From: Epiperipatus broadwayi
Taxonomy: Eukaryota; Onychophora; Udeonychophora; Euonychophora; Peripatidae
Direction: 5' to 3'
NCBI GenBank assembly: GCA_028023455.1
Contig: JAQFVV010013063.1
Span: 1 to 64,000, forward strand
Length of the DNA: 64,000 nt
Position 1 is the first letter of the stretch. Each line of letters starts with the position of its first letter. The notes under the pieces are model-generated. The model had not been told where the DNA came from, made no database searches, and saw nothing but the letters and a program-made list of their open reading frames with translations. Below are positions 38,300-50,242 of the stretch, in pieces. Position numbers and translations under genes: made by a program.

Positions 38300-39540
38300 T
38301 CAACAGGGAATAAAAGGGAACTTCTATTGAGTTCATAATGTTGACACAGTTTTATTGATTATCACAGTGTTTGTTATTATATTGTCCTGATTTGTGTGTT
38401 GAACTTTGATGTTTAACATACCATGTGGATTTTTTGTTTGTTGCTGGGTTTGGCTTCTTGTGTATGAGTGATATTCTGGACATGTAATGCAGTTGCTGTA
38501 TCAGCATGCTTCCTGATAAATAATTTTAGTTTGATTATAGAATGTAGTTATAGAGTTGTTTTTGTATTGATTGGAGATAATGCAATTGATATGTGAGTCC
38601 ATTGAGTTAATGTTTTTATTTATGGGGCTACAATTGAGTTTTGATTGATTTCTATTATTGTGGCACTGGTGGATATAGTATTTTTATAGCTTTTATTTTC
38701 TCTGAAAGTGGATTTTTCTAGAAGAATATTGGCTTGGTTGCACTGAATGTTTTTTATACTGGCATACTGAGTTGCTAGGTGACCCACTTTCCACAGCTAA
38801 AACATCGTGGCTTTAGATCCCTAATATAAAAAAACAAAGTTGCCTCTTGATCAATTATTTTGTGGGGGGGGATGACTGTATATGTATATTCTTATGAAGT
38901 TTTATTTTAAATTAAAAATGATTACTGCTAATGAGTATTGGAGTGTCTTTGAGATATATAGGCTGCAAAGTGATTACTTTTCCAAATGAATTCATCATTT
39001 TTTAAAACTCTTGTATATTCTATTTTAAAAACATATCTTTGAGCATTCCAGTAGTAACGTTTTGATAAATTTCATCTATTATTACAAGTGTGAAATTGTT
39101 TAATGCTCCAATAGTAAACAGAAATCATTCATTTTGTTGCTGGGAGTGAAAATTAACAACTATTTTTTTGCAATGCAGATGACAATATCCCATAGTGCAT
39201 TTTGTGTAATTCCTTCATAGATTAATTATCTATGGCTGCAAGTACTAATGTTGTCAGCCAGAAAAAATGGCAAAATGTTTCAAATAGCATTTTTGGAATC
39301 ATATTATTGACAGAGTCTGTTATATTATTCAGCACCTCTTTTGTCCAGATTATAGCAAGAGGTTGATTTTCTTGGTTGGTTAGAACACGATTCTTTATGG
39401 CGATGATAGTGGCTTTTATTACTTCTAAGAATTTTTGCATACAATGTTGGCATTGTCAATGATAGAGATATTGTTAAGTTGGTTTGGCACTACATGCATA
39501 CTAGTTTAGCTATGCAGATGCCATGTTTTAGAACCCTGAT
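38300..39540 (-). pseudogene. LINE family C ORF1 remnant with CCHC knuckle
   Basis: The minus strand carries PRCFSCGKW with a following LA.Q-like tail near 38810-38770, a CCHC zinc knuckle typical of LINE ORF1 or Gag proteins. Upstream (39440-39222) is a 72-codon open piece with N-terminal ORF1 character. The rest is broken by stops. ORF1 proteins bind element RNA; this one cannot be made intact. Confidence 0.45.
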
Positions 39541-40129
39541 GATAGTCATTTTTTATTGTTATTTAAATACACACATATATTTTACACAATTATATTATGA
39601 TATATAAACATCATCCCATTCCTTTGTTTAATTTGTTTTTTTTTTCTAAAAAGAAATTTATTTAACAAATTTAATATGATTTACAAGTTACAATCAAGTG
39701 TAATAGTTTGCATTAGAACTAAAGTTCATATTGGAACTTTGATCTGTGAGATGTTTAGATTGTTCATGTGTCACAGTTGGGACCATCTCAAAGTTTATAA
39801 AGTTTTCTTTTTGTGGGTGATGTTTTCCTAATATAGAAGCACAAGGTTGTGCATATGCTATGATTTATATATTGTGGTCATTTAGGGCTATTGTGTTGTT
39901 ATATATGGTTGAGTTGTCACTTATACTATTGCTGCTGTATTGGAATCTCAAAGAGTTTCCAAATGTCATCAAAGGTGCTGTTGGAGGCAAGCATTTGATC
40001 TCTTTTCTTTATTTTGGTAATGGTGTCAATGAAGGTGAGAGCTGGGTTTTTACTTGAATCCTCAATGGCTAGCTGACAGCATACCAGCCATAATGAGAAT
40101 GTGAGGAAAATGGCCAGTCAGATCCAGGC

Positions 40130-43100
40130 ATAGTCAGATCCAGGCATATGTTTTTGTGCCTAGGCATCTTTGAATAGAGGTGATCATGTTGTAGTTTATT
40201 TTAGAGTTAGAGTGAATTAACTGTCTGATGCAGTTGTACTTAGGGCATATGTTAATGATATGGTCAATTGTTTCCTCTTCTCGCTGACAGAGCTGACATT
40301 GGGGATCCAGGTTGCCATGGCTTCTTCTGTATACTAGAAATGATCTAGTGGGAAGTGCATTAAGGTTTAACTTTATCACAAAGTCAAGATATTTGGCTTC
40401 CAGGCTCCAGAGCCTAAATTGGGAGATGATTTTTTTATTTGTTATTTTAAGCTTGCAATCCTGTACTTGGCTGTGTGGGTGTTGTAGGGTATAGGCTTCC
40501 CAATAAATTATTTTTGAATTGTATGAGGGTGGATTTTTTTTAGTTAGGTTGGAGTAGTAGGCTGAGAGGGATAGGATCCAGTCCTGTTTATGTGGTGGGA
40601 TCGATCTGTGGAAAAGATTGTTGGAGCAAATTGTAGATTGTCAAAAGTTAATGAGAGTTTGTGGATGAGATTATGAATTTTTTGCAGGGTGAAAGTTGAG
40701 ACTGCATGGAGGGACAATCCATTGAGCCTAGATGGATTGCGTATCCCTCCAATGCTAATGGTGACTGTCTTGCCAGCCCAAAAAATTTTAGAGCACATTG
40801 AGTTAAGTTTGTTTTCAATTTTTTTTGTTAATTTAACAATTGGTAAGTAATAGTTGATTTTAGAAAAAAGGACTTTGTTTAATATGGTTACCTTTCCATG
40901 CAGTAAAATGTATATTTTGGAGAGAAATGTTGTTATTTTATTAGCTGAATTTAATATGTCATTTTGAATTAGTGAGGTGATGGTGGCTGGGGGTTTATGA
41001 AATGGTATTCCAAGGAAGTTTTGCGGCTCACCCAGAAAGATGCTGTTGATTCTTTTTCCAGTTGCAAATTTTCCATGTTGCCAATTTTTGGAGGTTGAAG
41101 GTAAGTTTAAATTGAGAAGTGTATTTGGTTAGTATTTGGTAAAAGAGAGGAAGGTATTTGTGTGAAGGTAATATTATGAGTATATCATTATGTATGCCAG
41201 TACTCCTATTTTTTTCTTTAGACAGGGCACATAGACACCAGGCAGTTGCCTTTGGATGTCAACAAGGAGAGGGTTAATGTATGCTTCAAATAGGAGAGCC
41301 CAAATAGGAGAGCCCTGAGGGGAGAGCCCTGTAGGATGGAGAGGGTAGTTTTGAAGCAACTGGAAGTGTTCCCATTTAGAGATATCATTATTTGGTGGTT
41401 ACTGAGCAGGTTGTCAATGATTTGTAGGAAGGGATTAGGTATGGAGCATTCTGCTAGTGTTTTGAGAAGAATATTGTTCCTGACAGAATCAAACGCTGTG
41501 GCTATATCAAGTTGTATGGCAATTGGTTTTGACTTTTTGTGAGTCCTAAGGTAGTTTACAAGGGTTTTAACTTGGGCCATGGCTAGAATGGCGAATGAAC
41601 CTTTTTTTGCATATTGTGCATTGGAAAGTGTTTTAGTATGCATTCTTGTATTGAGTCTTTTATAATGAACTCTATGATTTTTATCATGAGGGGGGTCATT
41701 GAAATTGGTCAAAGACTTGAAAGTTCTGTTGGAGGTTTGTTCTTTTTGAGGAAGGGAACCATAGCTATAGGATAGAGGTTTGGAATGTTTTTCCTACCCT
41801 CAGCCAGATAGTCAATCATTTGTGCTGAGAAAACGAGGAATGCCATGAATGCCTGGATGTATTATGTCTGGAAGTGATGCTAATTTGTTGTGTATTATTT
41901 TGTGTGTGATATTGTGAGAGTCTGCAGTTTCAGGTTCATTCCAGGTGGTTGTTGGTGGTTCTGACTCAGCTTGTAGGGAGTCTTGGAAGTGTTGTTTGAT
42001 TCCCTCTATCATTTGCAGTCCAATCCAGGATTGACCTTTGTGAGTGATCATGTTTGGTACATTTTTGTTTTTTGTGGTTCCAAGACCCCAGCGAATGTAT
42101 CCTCGAGTCCAACAGTGCTGAGACTCCAGGTATAGCTTAGCTCTTTTGATGGAGAGGTATTCAGCAAGTTTTATTTGTTTACTTTTGTATTGTAGTTTGA
42201 GTGCTATTATGTTTTTGTTACTTTTGTATTGTCGTTTGAGTGCTATTATGTTTTTGATGTTTGATGTATTACTTGGGATTTCACTGAGTTTGGTGTTTAT
42301 TTCCATTAAATCCTTCAGCAATCTTAGTGGACCTTTGAGTTTTCAAGTGTAATTGCTAATTAGAGATTGCAGGATCTCAATGAATGAAAATCAAGCAACC
42401 TCTGTGGGAGTTATTAAGATGCTTATTTTGTGGAAGTAAATGTAGGCTTCAGATATGATAGCCTCTGTTGCTGTTGTGTGTGTGATCATACATATTGTTT
42501 GTGGGCTGGATTCTCCAGTATATAAAGTCTTATCTGGTGTGATATTGAGGAGTTGTGCAAGGTGATCTGAGAAGGATGTGATTTGTAGCTTTGCTTCAAT
42601 TTGAAAATGTAGCTCAGGTGAGTAGTAGAACAGATCTATGAGAGTTCTGATATTCTGAGTATAGAAGGAGAAAGATCCTGGAGGGAGAAATTCCTCCCCG
42701 CACATGAGTGTTTTGTTAATTAGGTGTAGGTATTTGTTGTTGAAGTTGGTGTAACTGATATTAAAGTCACCAAGCAGTAGAGGGGCTGGATTAGAGTGTA
42801 GGACCATGTTGATCAGCTGTACTATGTAGTGGTAGTTGGTGGTTGAGTTCTGGGTATAAATGAATACAATGTTTAAAATAAAATTGTTTTAGTTAACTTT
42901 GATTATCAATATGTTATTATCAAGATACAGGATATTAAAGTCATTTGGTGGTGATTTTCTATCCCTCCGGAGGCTGTGAGAGCTGTGGAAATTTTAGAAA
43001 GCCATAGTTTTCAAGCCCTTCAGTAATTGTGTAGCTTGAGTTTACATGGTATTTTGTTTCTGCCATCAGGAATATGTGAGGAGAGTTGGAGTTTATCCAT

Positions 43101-43216
43101 TGCCTGATGGCATGTATTCGTTGAGGAGAGTTAAGGCTTCTCACATTAATGCTTACTATTTTGATTGACATAATTGTTGTATTATCTTTGGAGCATTGTA
43201 CGAGGGTACTGTGCAT
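40130..43216 (-). pseudogene. LINE family B ORF2 (endonuclease-reverse transcriptase), decayed
   Basis: From 43216: an APE-type endonuclease with SINVRSLNSPQR (about 43160-43125), MAETK (about 43060), LLGDFNISYTN (about 42780-42750) and SFSDHLAQLL (about 42575-42545). The RT follows: AQYAKKGSF (about 41620), AIQLDIATAFDSV (about 41525-41490, motif A), a QGSP block (about 41330). The YIDD catalytic block should lie at about 41197-41180, where a small deletion shifts the frame. The C-terminal zinc motif CQLCQREEETIDHIINICP is at about 40305-40250. Lesions include a frameshift near 42960, stops near 42855, 42391, 42350 and 41812, and frameshifts near 41360-41180. The protein would cut target DNA and copy the element RNA; this copy cannot. 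Confidence 0.75.
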
Positions 43217-43268
43217 TACTTATTTTGTTTGTGGATGTTATTGCTCTTGGAGTGGTGAGGACCAATCG

Positions 43269-45785
43269 TTATGAAATCATTTGATTTGTTTGTTTAGGTG
43301 TATTCAAGAAATGTGACTTTTTCTTGGCTACTAGGTAAGTTGATGTGGGATTTTTCATCTTTTGTGGAGTATGTGTCATTTTGTATGAACTCTGATTCAT
43401 GTATAGACTGTCCTTTCTTTTCAGGGGATGATATGCTTTCTTTCCTTCTCTTATTATTGTTATCTTTGGATGGAGAATGGTCAATAGGTAGGATAGGTTT
43501 TGTATTTTTTGGGTTGATGTATGTGTCTTCATCTGAGCTTGGGCTGCTGGAGAGGTTGTGTTTTTTTTATTATGTTTTCTCTTTTGGCTTTTATCCCGGA
43601 TTGGATGTTGCAGAACATTGTTTGAGTTTGTGCAAGATGTGTTTTGTTGATATATTATTGTGTTATCAGAATCTGTGGCACTTTCTTCATTGGAATCATT
43701 ATGGTTGTGTGTTAGAGTTGTGATATTTCCATCATTATTAGTTTGCCCTTGCTGATTTGGAGTGTTTAGTATATCTAGGTTGTAAGTGTTTGATTCTATT
43801 AGGGTTGAGGGGTTGGGTATGAGAGGGTCACTGGTGAGATTGAGTGGTGTGATCCTTGTTTTGGTGACTGGTAGTATTATATCCATTGACTTGTGTTGTT
43901 GTGGAGAATGCATAATAATTGGACTTAAGGTGTTGTTATAGGTTGCACTGGTTTGAGTTCTTCTATTTATGTCTAATGACTGAGTTGTTTCTGGATTTTG
44001 TTCAGATCTGTTTGGTTCTGTGTTTTCTGTCTGCATGGGTTCAAGTTGGATTAGGTTTTCAGTGATCACCTTTGTTGTTGTTGTGTTTGATTCTGTGGAT
44101 TTCTTGAAACATTTGTGAATCTTGTTTTTCTTGGATCCACAGTTTTTGCAGATCCTTGCCGGAGAGTCCTTGATTAGGTGAGAGCATTCAAGGCAATGAA
44201 AGTACTGTGGTGGAATGCCACGGAGTGATATTACCATTGGGGATCCACATGCATGAACCTCAGTAGGAATGTCTGTGGAGCTGACTCCATTCTTCAGGGT
44301 GATGGTGAATGTGGCTGTGTTAGTTGGAATGAGATTATTTAAGTATTCAAATTTCCCGATTTTGCCATATTTCTCAAGTATGGACTGTAGTTCAATGTGA
44401 TTGAAATTCATAATACAGTTCTTTATAATGCCATGTAATGTGGTAGGTCTGTTGTTATCAATTGTTATTAAATATTTGTCATTAAGGACTCGGATGGTGT
44501 TTTTGAAAGAGTTTTTTCCTCCCCATGTTTTGAATTCTGTTATTATGTATCTGTCATTGGGGTGTGTGAAAATTCTGTTAATGCTTGTTGCTATGTTTTT
44601 TTCTGTTACCATATTTATAAAATTCTCAAGTGGGAATTTGAAGAGATTGCCATTTGTGTCTGTTGTTATTAGGATGAGTGTTTTATCATTGGTGTAGTTT
44701 ATAAAAGATTTCATTAATTTATCTGGAACAGAATTGTTAAATTTAGTTTGTATGTCTTGGTAAGTTTGTTCATTATCCTGTATTGGGTTTGTGTTTCTAA
44801 AATTGTTTATAGTTTGGATGTCTTCTTCTGCATCTAGATTAATAATGCTTAGTAATGGGTTGTTGTCTGGATTAGGGTTTAGTTCGTTTTGGGAAGAGGA
44901 AAATGATGTATGATAAAGTGTTTCTGCATAAGATTTATTTGATTTTGGTAAGTTTTTTATTTCCGTTTTATTTTCATTCTGAAATTGTTCTGTATGATCT
45001 GTTTTTGTTTGTTTGGGATCTGTAGTTTTCCAATTTTTATTATTTAGTGGATCACTACAATGTGACTGCTTTGTAGCAGTTTTGTTTAACATTTGATTTT
45101 CAGCAGAATCGGTGTTAAAATTGCTGTTGGAATTTGTTTTAGCCTTTGAACTTATTGGTTTAGTTGGGTTATTGTCTAAGAGGAATGTATCTGTTGTTAT
45201 ATGTTGATATTTGTTTTTAATTTTGTTTGGGGAATGTCCGTGGTTAATGTGTACATAGTTATCGTTATTTTCTTGGTTTGTGCCCTCTTGTGATTTTGTG
45301 AAATAATTATTGGTGAAACTTTGAGAATTAATATCTCTGCTATCTGACGCTTCTAGGACAAAATTTTTCCGTTGATAATTAAGTTTTTTTGGTTCTGAAT
45401 CTAATTCTTTTGGTTCCAAAGCTCTAGAACTAATATTAGATTTTTTATGAATTAATTTGTGATCTGCGTGGCGTTGTTTGTCGCCCTCTTGCGGATTTTC
45501 AAAATCGTTTTCGCTATTTACGATACTTTCAAAGTTGAAATTTGCTTTTTTGAACTCTGTTTTCATTGCTATTTGACCAGAGTTATTTTTTAAGGTATTG
45601 CTAAGGTTAAAATTTGGTGTATTATGTGTAATTTGATCATTATTTGGGCTTTTAAAATCATCTGTGCTTGCATTGAAATTTGTGTCATTGTGTCTTTTTT
45701 CATCATAATCGGTTTTAATAGGACTATTTACGGTTTTAGAATTATGCTTGCCAACGGCAGATTCAGGGCTTTTTTGCCCCTCCAT
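43269..45785 (-). CDS. LINE family B ORF1 protein, intact
   Basis: 838 codons from the ATG at 45785 to the stop at 43269, uninterrupted. Residues 1 to about 340 are hydrophilic, rich in N, K, S and T, and probably disordered. Residues about 345-515 look globular (for example NDRYIITEFKTWGGKN and ELQSILEKYGKIGKF) and resemble an RRM-like RNA-binding fold. Residues about 520-560 hold paired cysteines and a histidine (HCLEC ... ICKNC ... HKC), a zinc-binding module. The C-terminal 280 residues are again low complexity and end in a basic stretch. LINE ORF1 proteins coat element RNA and help target-primed reverse transcription. The start is the first ATG of the frame, about 110 bases inside the likely 5' end. 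It is notable for being intact next to a decayed ORF2. Confidence 0.75.
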   Translation of the reverse strand: MEGQKSPESAVGKHNSKTVNSPIKTDYDEKRHNDTNFNASTDDFKSPNNDQITHNTPNFNLSNTLKNNSGQIAMKTEFKKANFNFESIVNSENDFENPQEGDKQRHADHKLIHKKSNISSRALEPKELDSEPKKLNYQRKNFVLEASDSRDINSQSFTNNYFTKSQEGTNQENNDNYVHINHGHSPNKIKNKYQHITTDTFLLDNNPTKPISSKAKTNSNSNFNTDSAENQMLNKTATKQSHCSDPLNNKNWKTTDPKQTKTDHTEQFQNENKTEIKNLPKSNKSYAETLYHTSFSSSQNELNPNPDNNPLLSIINLDAEEDIQTINNFRNTNPIQDNEQTYQDIQTKFNNSVPDKLMKSFINYTNDKTLILITTDTNGNLFKFPLENFINMVTEKNIATSINRIFTHPNDRYIITEFKTWGGKNSFKNTIRVLNDKYLITIDNNRPTTLHGIIKNCIMNFNHIELQSILEKYGKIGKFEYLNNLIPTNTATFTITLKNGVSSTDIPTEVHACGSPMVISLRGIPPQYFHCLECSHLIKDSPARICKNCGSKKNKIHKCFKKSTESNTTTTKVITENLIQLEPMQTENTEPNRSEQNPETTQSLDINRRTQTSATYNNTLSPIIMHSPQQHKSMDIILPVTKTRITPLNLTSDPLIPNPSTLIESNTYNLDILNTPNQQGQTNNDGNITTLTHNHNDSNEESATDSDNTIIYQQNTSCTNSNNVLQHPIRDKSQKRKHNKKNTTSPAAQAQMKTHTSTQKIQNLSYLLTILHPKITIIREGKKAYHPLKRKDSLYMNQSSYKMTHTPQKMKNPTSTYLVAKKKSHFLNTPKQTNQMIS

Positions 45786-45800
45786 GTATATTAAGTAATT

Positions 45801-46829
45801 TTAAACTCACTTACCCGCTGCCTTGAGTTGTTTTAACAACTCCAACTTCCAGAAATCGAATGATTATTTGGTTTATTTTCTCACTCGATTTACAGTGTTG
45901 CTGAAGAATATACGCCATCTATTTTGCAAGTATCATGTTGCAAAAAAGGAAAAAAAAACAGTTACTGCAAATGCCTTCTGTGGTCCTCTTTATTACTATG
46001 TTGCTATTGTTGTTTTTCATTTGCTACATTTAAGTGTTTAATATGCAAGAAATTATTTGTTAATGATAATAAATCTAAAAAAGATTTTAGTATAAATGCA
46101 AAAGAAAGTATATTTTATAATTATAATAATGACGTTTCTATTTAAGGTAACTGGAGAATTTTTACCGATTTGTTTTAATGAACCTTCAGGGCATGAAAAT
46201 ACAAAACGTGAATCTGAAAAAATAATTACTAAAGTGAAACAAAGGAACGAATTTTGTTGTTACATTTTAAAAAAGAAACCTGTACTGAAAGGCAAATATT
46301 GAATTACGATAATTTTACTACAAGAACAAAATATACCAGCATTTTATTATATAAAATGTAGAAAAAATATTTTATTCTTTCAATGCATTATATAAAATTT
46401 AACAATATAAAACAGGGAAACTGTTATCAAATAAATTATTACCGTTACATTTCTTATTTGATTTACATGATTTGATATAAAATGAAGATAGTATTAAGTC
46501 AGGTGTGTAAATGGATCATTGATTATTCATTATATGGATATGACATGCGCTGATAACATTGATAAACAATTCAATGACTAACAGTATAACAAATAATGAC
46601 AACAAAATAATAAAACAATATATTTAGTTTAATGGAATTCAGTTATAAAAAAATAATTATAATGCAAGCACAACCTATATGAGAAGTAGTTTGATAAATA
46701 AGTTGAATGTAATTTGAAATTTTATAAGAAAGATATATGTCACAAATCTTACCAATGAGAATGAAAATAATTGTAATTAGTGTGCTCATAATAATGATAA
46801 TATACAATAAATATATATTGAAGACAAAA
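45801..46829. other. AT-rich spacer between LINEs
   Basis: No recognised coding segment. The 46080-46310 stretch has a short open frame with lysine-rich composition that I cannot assign. Confidence 0.5.
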
Positions 46830-47997
46830 TGAATAGCAAGAAAGAAATATTAACTTTAGATAGAGATCAGATCTATAATAAAGAAGCAATTATTATGGAG
46901 CAAAAACTAGTCGCAAGCATAATAAATAAAATATCTAAAAACAAATGGGAAAAAACAAATAAAGAATAGATGGGATCGCTTAAATCAATAGATCAAAATA
47001 ATACTAATGTAAATGAAATAAAATAAACAGAGATTAAAAAATTAATAAAAAGAATGAATGTATCTATACAGGTGCCTGAAACTAAAATAAAATATGTAAA
47101 AAATAAAAACCTTTTAGGAGATAATATAGTAATAGATGAAATAGATGAAGAAGAATAACAGATGAAATAGATGAAGAAGACATCCATACTATAAATGACA
47201 AAAGAAATAATCAGATATTTAAAAGAAGACAATACAAGTAGCACAGGTATAAAGATTAAAAGTAATACATATGATTATCAAAAAAAGTTAGTTTAGATAG
47301 CAGAGATATAATATAAACAATAAAATAGGTAAATATTATGACAATATTATTATTTATAATTACCAGCTTTGGGAAAATAATGTCAAATCATATAATAAAC
47401 ATGGATTTCTATTGTCTATAGATAACATTTATTCAAATGAAAGTATTTTTAAAAATTATATTCATGAATATTTAAGAACTTCTATTAAATGCATAAAATT
47501 GATAAGGGTAATACAATGTTTATAACTTATTTTATAAGTGTGTTTGAATATTATAGAGGTGCTATGATAAAATGAAAATGGATTCTCATACCACTGAGAG
47601 CAGATATGAGATATATCTTTGAAAAATTATTTAATGCAACAATTAAAAAAATATATAAATAATGATAGGGGTATGCTATAGAAAAGTCATACTTACTTTG
47701 ATGTATTGGCAAAATTGTAAATAGCAAAATAATATGATGTTTTATATGAATGTCAGAGGACTAAGAACAAAACTGAATAAAACTAATTTTCAATTTTTAT
47801 CTGAAAATTATGATATTATTTTATTAACAAAAACATTGTTATCAACAGATATAGATGACTCACAAATTATGGATGACAGATATAATATTTGTAGGTAAGA
47901 AAATTTTAGAAGGGGGGGGATTAAAAAAAGAACTTAATTATCAAAATGAATGAACTTGGATTGAAATTCAATTAATAATAAAAAATTACCTATAGCT

Positions 47998-48029
<32 letters not shown>

Positions 48030-50242
48030 ATTTTATATATATAATAATAATATATATATATATATATATATATATTAAATGAGAAAATTCATCAATATGT
48101 GATATGTATGATTATTATATATCAAAACCAATTGATTACAATCACAATATTTTTATTGCTAGAGATTTTAATAGTTCTGAATTATACTTAAAAAATAATA
48201 ACAAGATATTCAGCTTAATAAATTTAATACAGAATCTTATATTAAAACAAAATAATACAAATAAAAATCATCTAAATAAGATTCTGGATTTAATTCTACA
48301 TATAAAATAGTATCATCAGGAATAATATTATCTATAGATAAATATCATGCACTAGAAATATTACAAGATCTAACATACAAAACTATCATTAGAATTTCTT
48401 AAACAATATTGGTGATATAGATATTATTATTGAAAAATTTCTGATGGCCACTTATATATTAGCAATCAAAATATACCAAACACTTTTCAAAGAAGACAAA
48501 ATTTTCTGATCTGGTTTACTACAGAACTTCAATTTATTATAAGAGAAAAATAACATCATTAGAGAAACTTTGTTAAAACAAAAAAAAACATAATTTATGA
48601 TAGCAATCTAATAAATTTAAGAAAAGTTATAAAAAGGAAAAACATACAAGATTATAAAAATTAATATTAAAAAGTTGGTAATGGATTTTAAATATCAGCC
48701 TAAAGCATTTGGGAATTTTAATAAACATGTATTCAAATCTAATGTCGCAATAATATCTAATTATAATAGTGTAACATTAAATGAATTCTGTCAACATTTT
48801 GAAAAATATTACAATAACAAGAGAAAACCAAAGGAAATAATTAAGGAGTGTAATGAAATTGTTTCTGATAATTCATCAAAAACTATATTTTTCTCAATAA
48901 AAAATATAAATCAGCAAGATATTGAAAAAGCAATAAAAAAGCTTAGAAATAAAAAGGAACTTTAATTTATAGGAAACTCCAACAGTCATGCTCAAAGGAT
49001 GCTGTGAATTAATACCTCTTTCAATCCAAAAATTATTGCAGGCACCATGAAACAAATAGATTTTTTTTAGAGATTTAAAAATAACTAGAATTGTTTTTAT
49101 TTATAAAAAAGGTATAAAAAATGATCCAAAGAATTATAAAGCAATATCAATTTTACCAACACTTTCTAAAACATTAAAAAATCGTTTTTATTCCGAAATA
49201 AAAACTGATTTTAATAAGATTACATCAAAATCTCAACATGGATTTGTATCAAAAAGATCAGTCATTACTAATCTTGTAACAATTCAAGATCATATAGCAC
49301 ATGCTTTAAATGCTGGGAGAAAAATTGATGCCATATATCTGGACTTGACATCTGCTTTTGATTTAGTCTGTCATAAATTATTAATAGTAAAATTGATTAA
49401 ATGGACTGTAAATACAAATGCAATTAATTGGATAGCTTTTTTTTTTAAAAGATCATGAGATTTATATCTATCTCAATAATGAATCTAGTGAATTAATAAA
49501 TATCAATCAAAGTGTACCTCAAGGAAGGGTTTTCTCATCATTGTTATTTAATATTTTTACAGCAAATATAGACCAAAATATAAAATATTCAAAAATTTTA
49601 TCATATACTGTTGATAATGAGATATTTAAGATAATACGAGTTTAATGTGATATGATTAAGTTACAAGGTGATCTAAATAGTTTTTTTAAAATGGTGTCTT
49701 AATAACAGCATGGAAATAAATATTGAGAAATGCTACGTTGTATCACATATCAGAAATATTATAATTTTTAATTCAAGTTATTATACGGAGGGGGGGGGTT
49801 ATAAAAAAGAATCTCACAAGGATTTTGGAATAAATTTGGACAGTAATAACTACAAAAAATGATTTATGAATTTATTGGAAGAATATTGAGATGGTAAAAA
49901 CTTCTCTATAAAAACAAAAATTATATTATTTAAAGTTCTAGTACTGCCTGTGATACATTTTGAATCAGAAATAGAAACAATATAATAATAGTAAATGTAT
50001 TATGGAAAATATTTAATAATTTTATTAAATATATAAATGCAAATCAGAAATATTATCTTTCACTTTTAATACAGAGACAATTAAAAGATCTAATATTATG
50101 ATATAATATTATACACGAGGACTTATACTTATCAAATTGTATAACTAAAATTATATTTAAAGAATTAATGAGAAACATGAGGTATTATGAGAAAATAGAA
50201 ATATCAACTACTAAAACTTTGTATTTAGAATGCTCTACTTTG
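46830..50242 (+). pseudogene. Jockey-like LINE, decayed
   Basis: A plus-strand series of matches to jockey-type ORF2. Endonuclease: MNVRGLRTKLNKTNF (about 47740-47785), YDIILLTKTLLS (about 47810-47845), a G-run that encodes the conserved RxGG turn (about 47910) and ARDFNSSELY (about 48158-48190, the GDFN block). RT: RIVFIYKKG (about 49090), NYKAISILPTLSKTL (about 49133-49177), SQHGFVSKRS (about 49230-49260), DAIYLDLTSAFDLV (about 49328-49370, motif A), and VPQGRVFSSLLFNIF (about 49514-49558). Motif C is degraded. KDFGINLD follows near 49818. An ORF1 remnant may lie at 46830-47700. A (TA)n run at 48000-48074 is inserted. Many stops; dead and older than the neighbouring LINEs. Confidence 0.65.
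48000..48074. repeat. (TA)n microsatellite, interrupted
   Basis: TA runs with short interruptions (TTTATAATTT and TAATAATAA) inside the endonuclease part of the jockey-like LINE. Confidence 0.95.

Larger units (their letters stand above)
36240..39560 (-). mobile_element. LINE family C, copy 1 (ORF1 and part of ORF2)
   Basis: A minus-strand LINE: ORF1 remnant at about 39540-38300, endonuclease at about 37980-37330, linker, and RT start at about 36640-36290. The part 37725-36270 is clearly homologous at DNA level to 55740-54290. The 3' half (RT palm onward) is missing, unlike the usual 5' truncation, so a deletion or later rearrangement removed it near 36250. Confidence 0.65.
39639..45800 (-). 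mobile_element. LINE family B, about 6.15 kb, nearly full length
   Basis: A minus-strand element with a short 5' UTR, an intact ORF1 (45785-43269), a decayed ORF2 (43216 to about 40130) and a 3' UTR ending in AAATAAATTTC followed by an A-run at 39650-39639. The order ORF1, endonuclease, RT, C-terminal zinc motif and poly(A) is that of an autonomous LINE. The clade is uncertain; ORF2 start INVRSLNSPQR recalls L1/Tx1 endonucleases, but no tree can be made here. Confidence 0.75.

Noticed and set aside
43298-43723. 141-codon plus-strand frame, hydrophobic
   Set aside because: Antisense shadow of the intact LINE ORF1 on the minus strand; composition follows from the complementary codons.
47905-47921. 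G run in the jockey-like LINE as a sequencing error
   Set aside because: It coincides with the conserved glycine pair of the endonuclease (RRGG), so it has a coding explanation.
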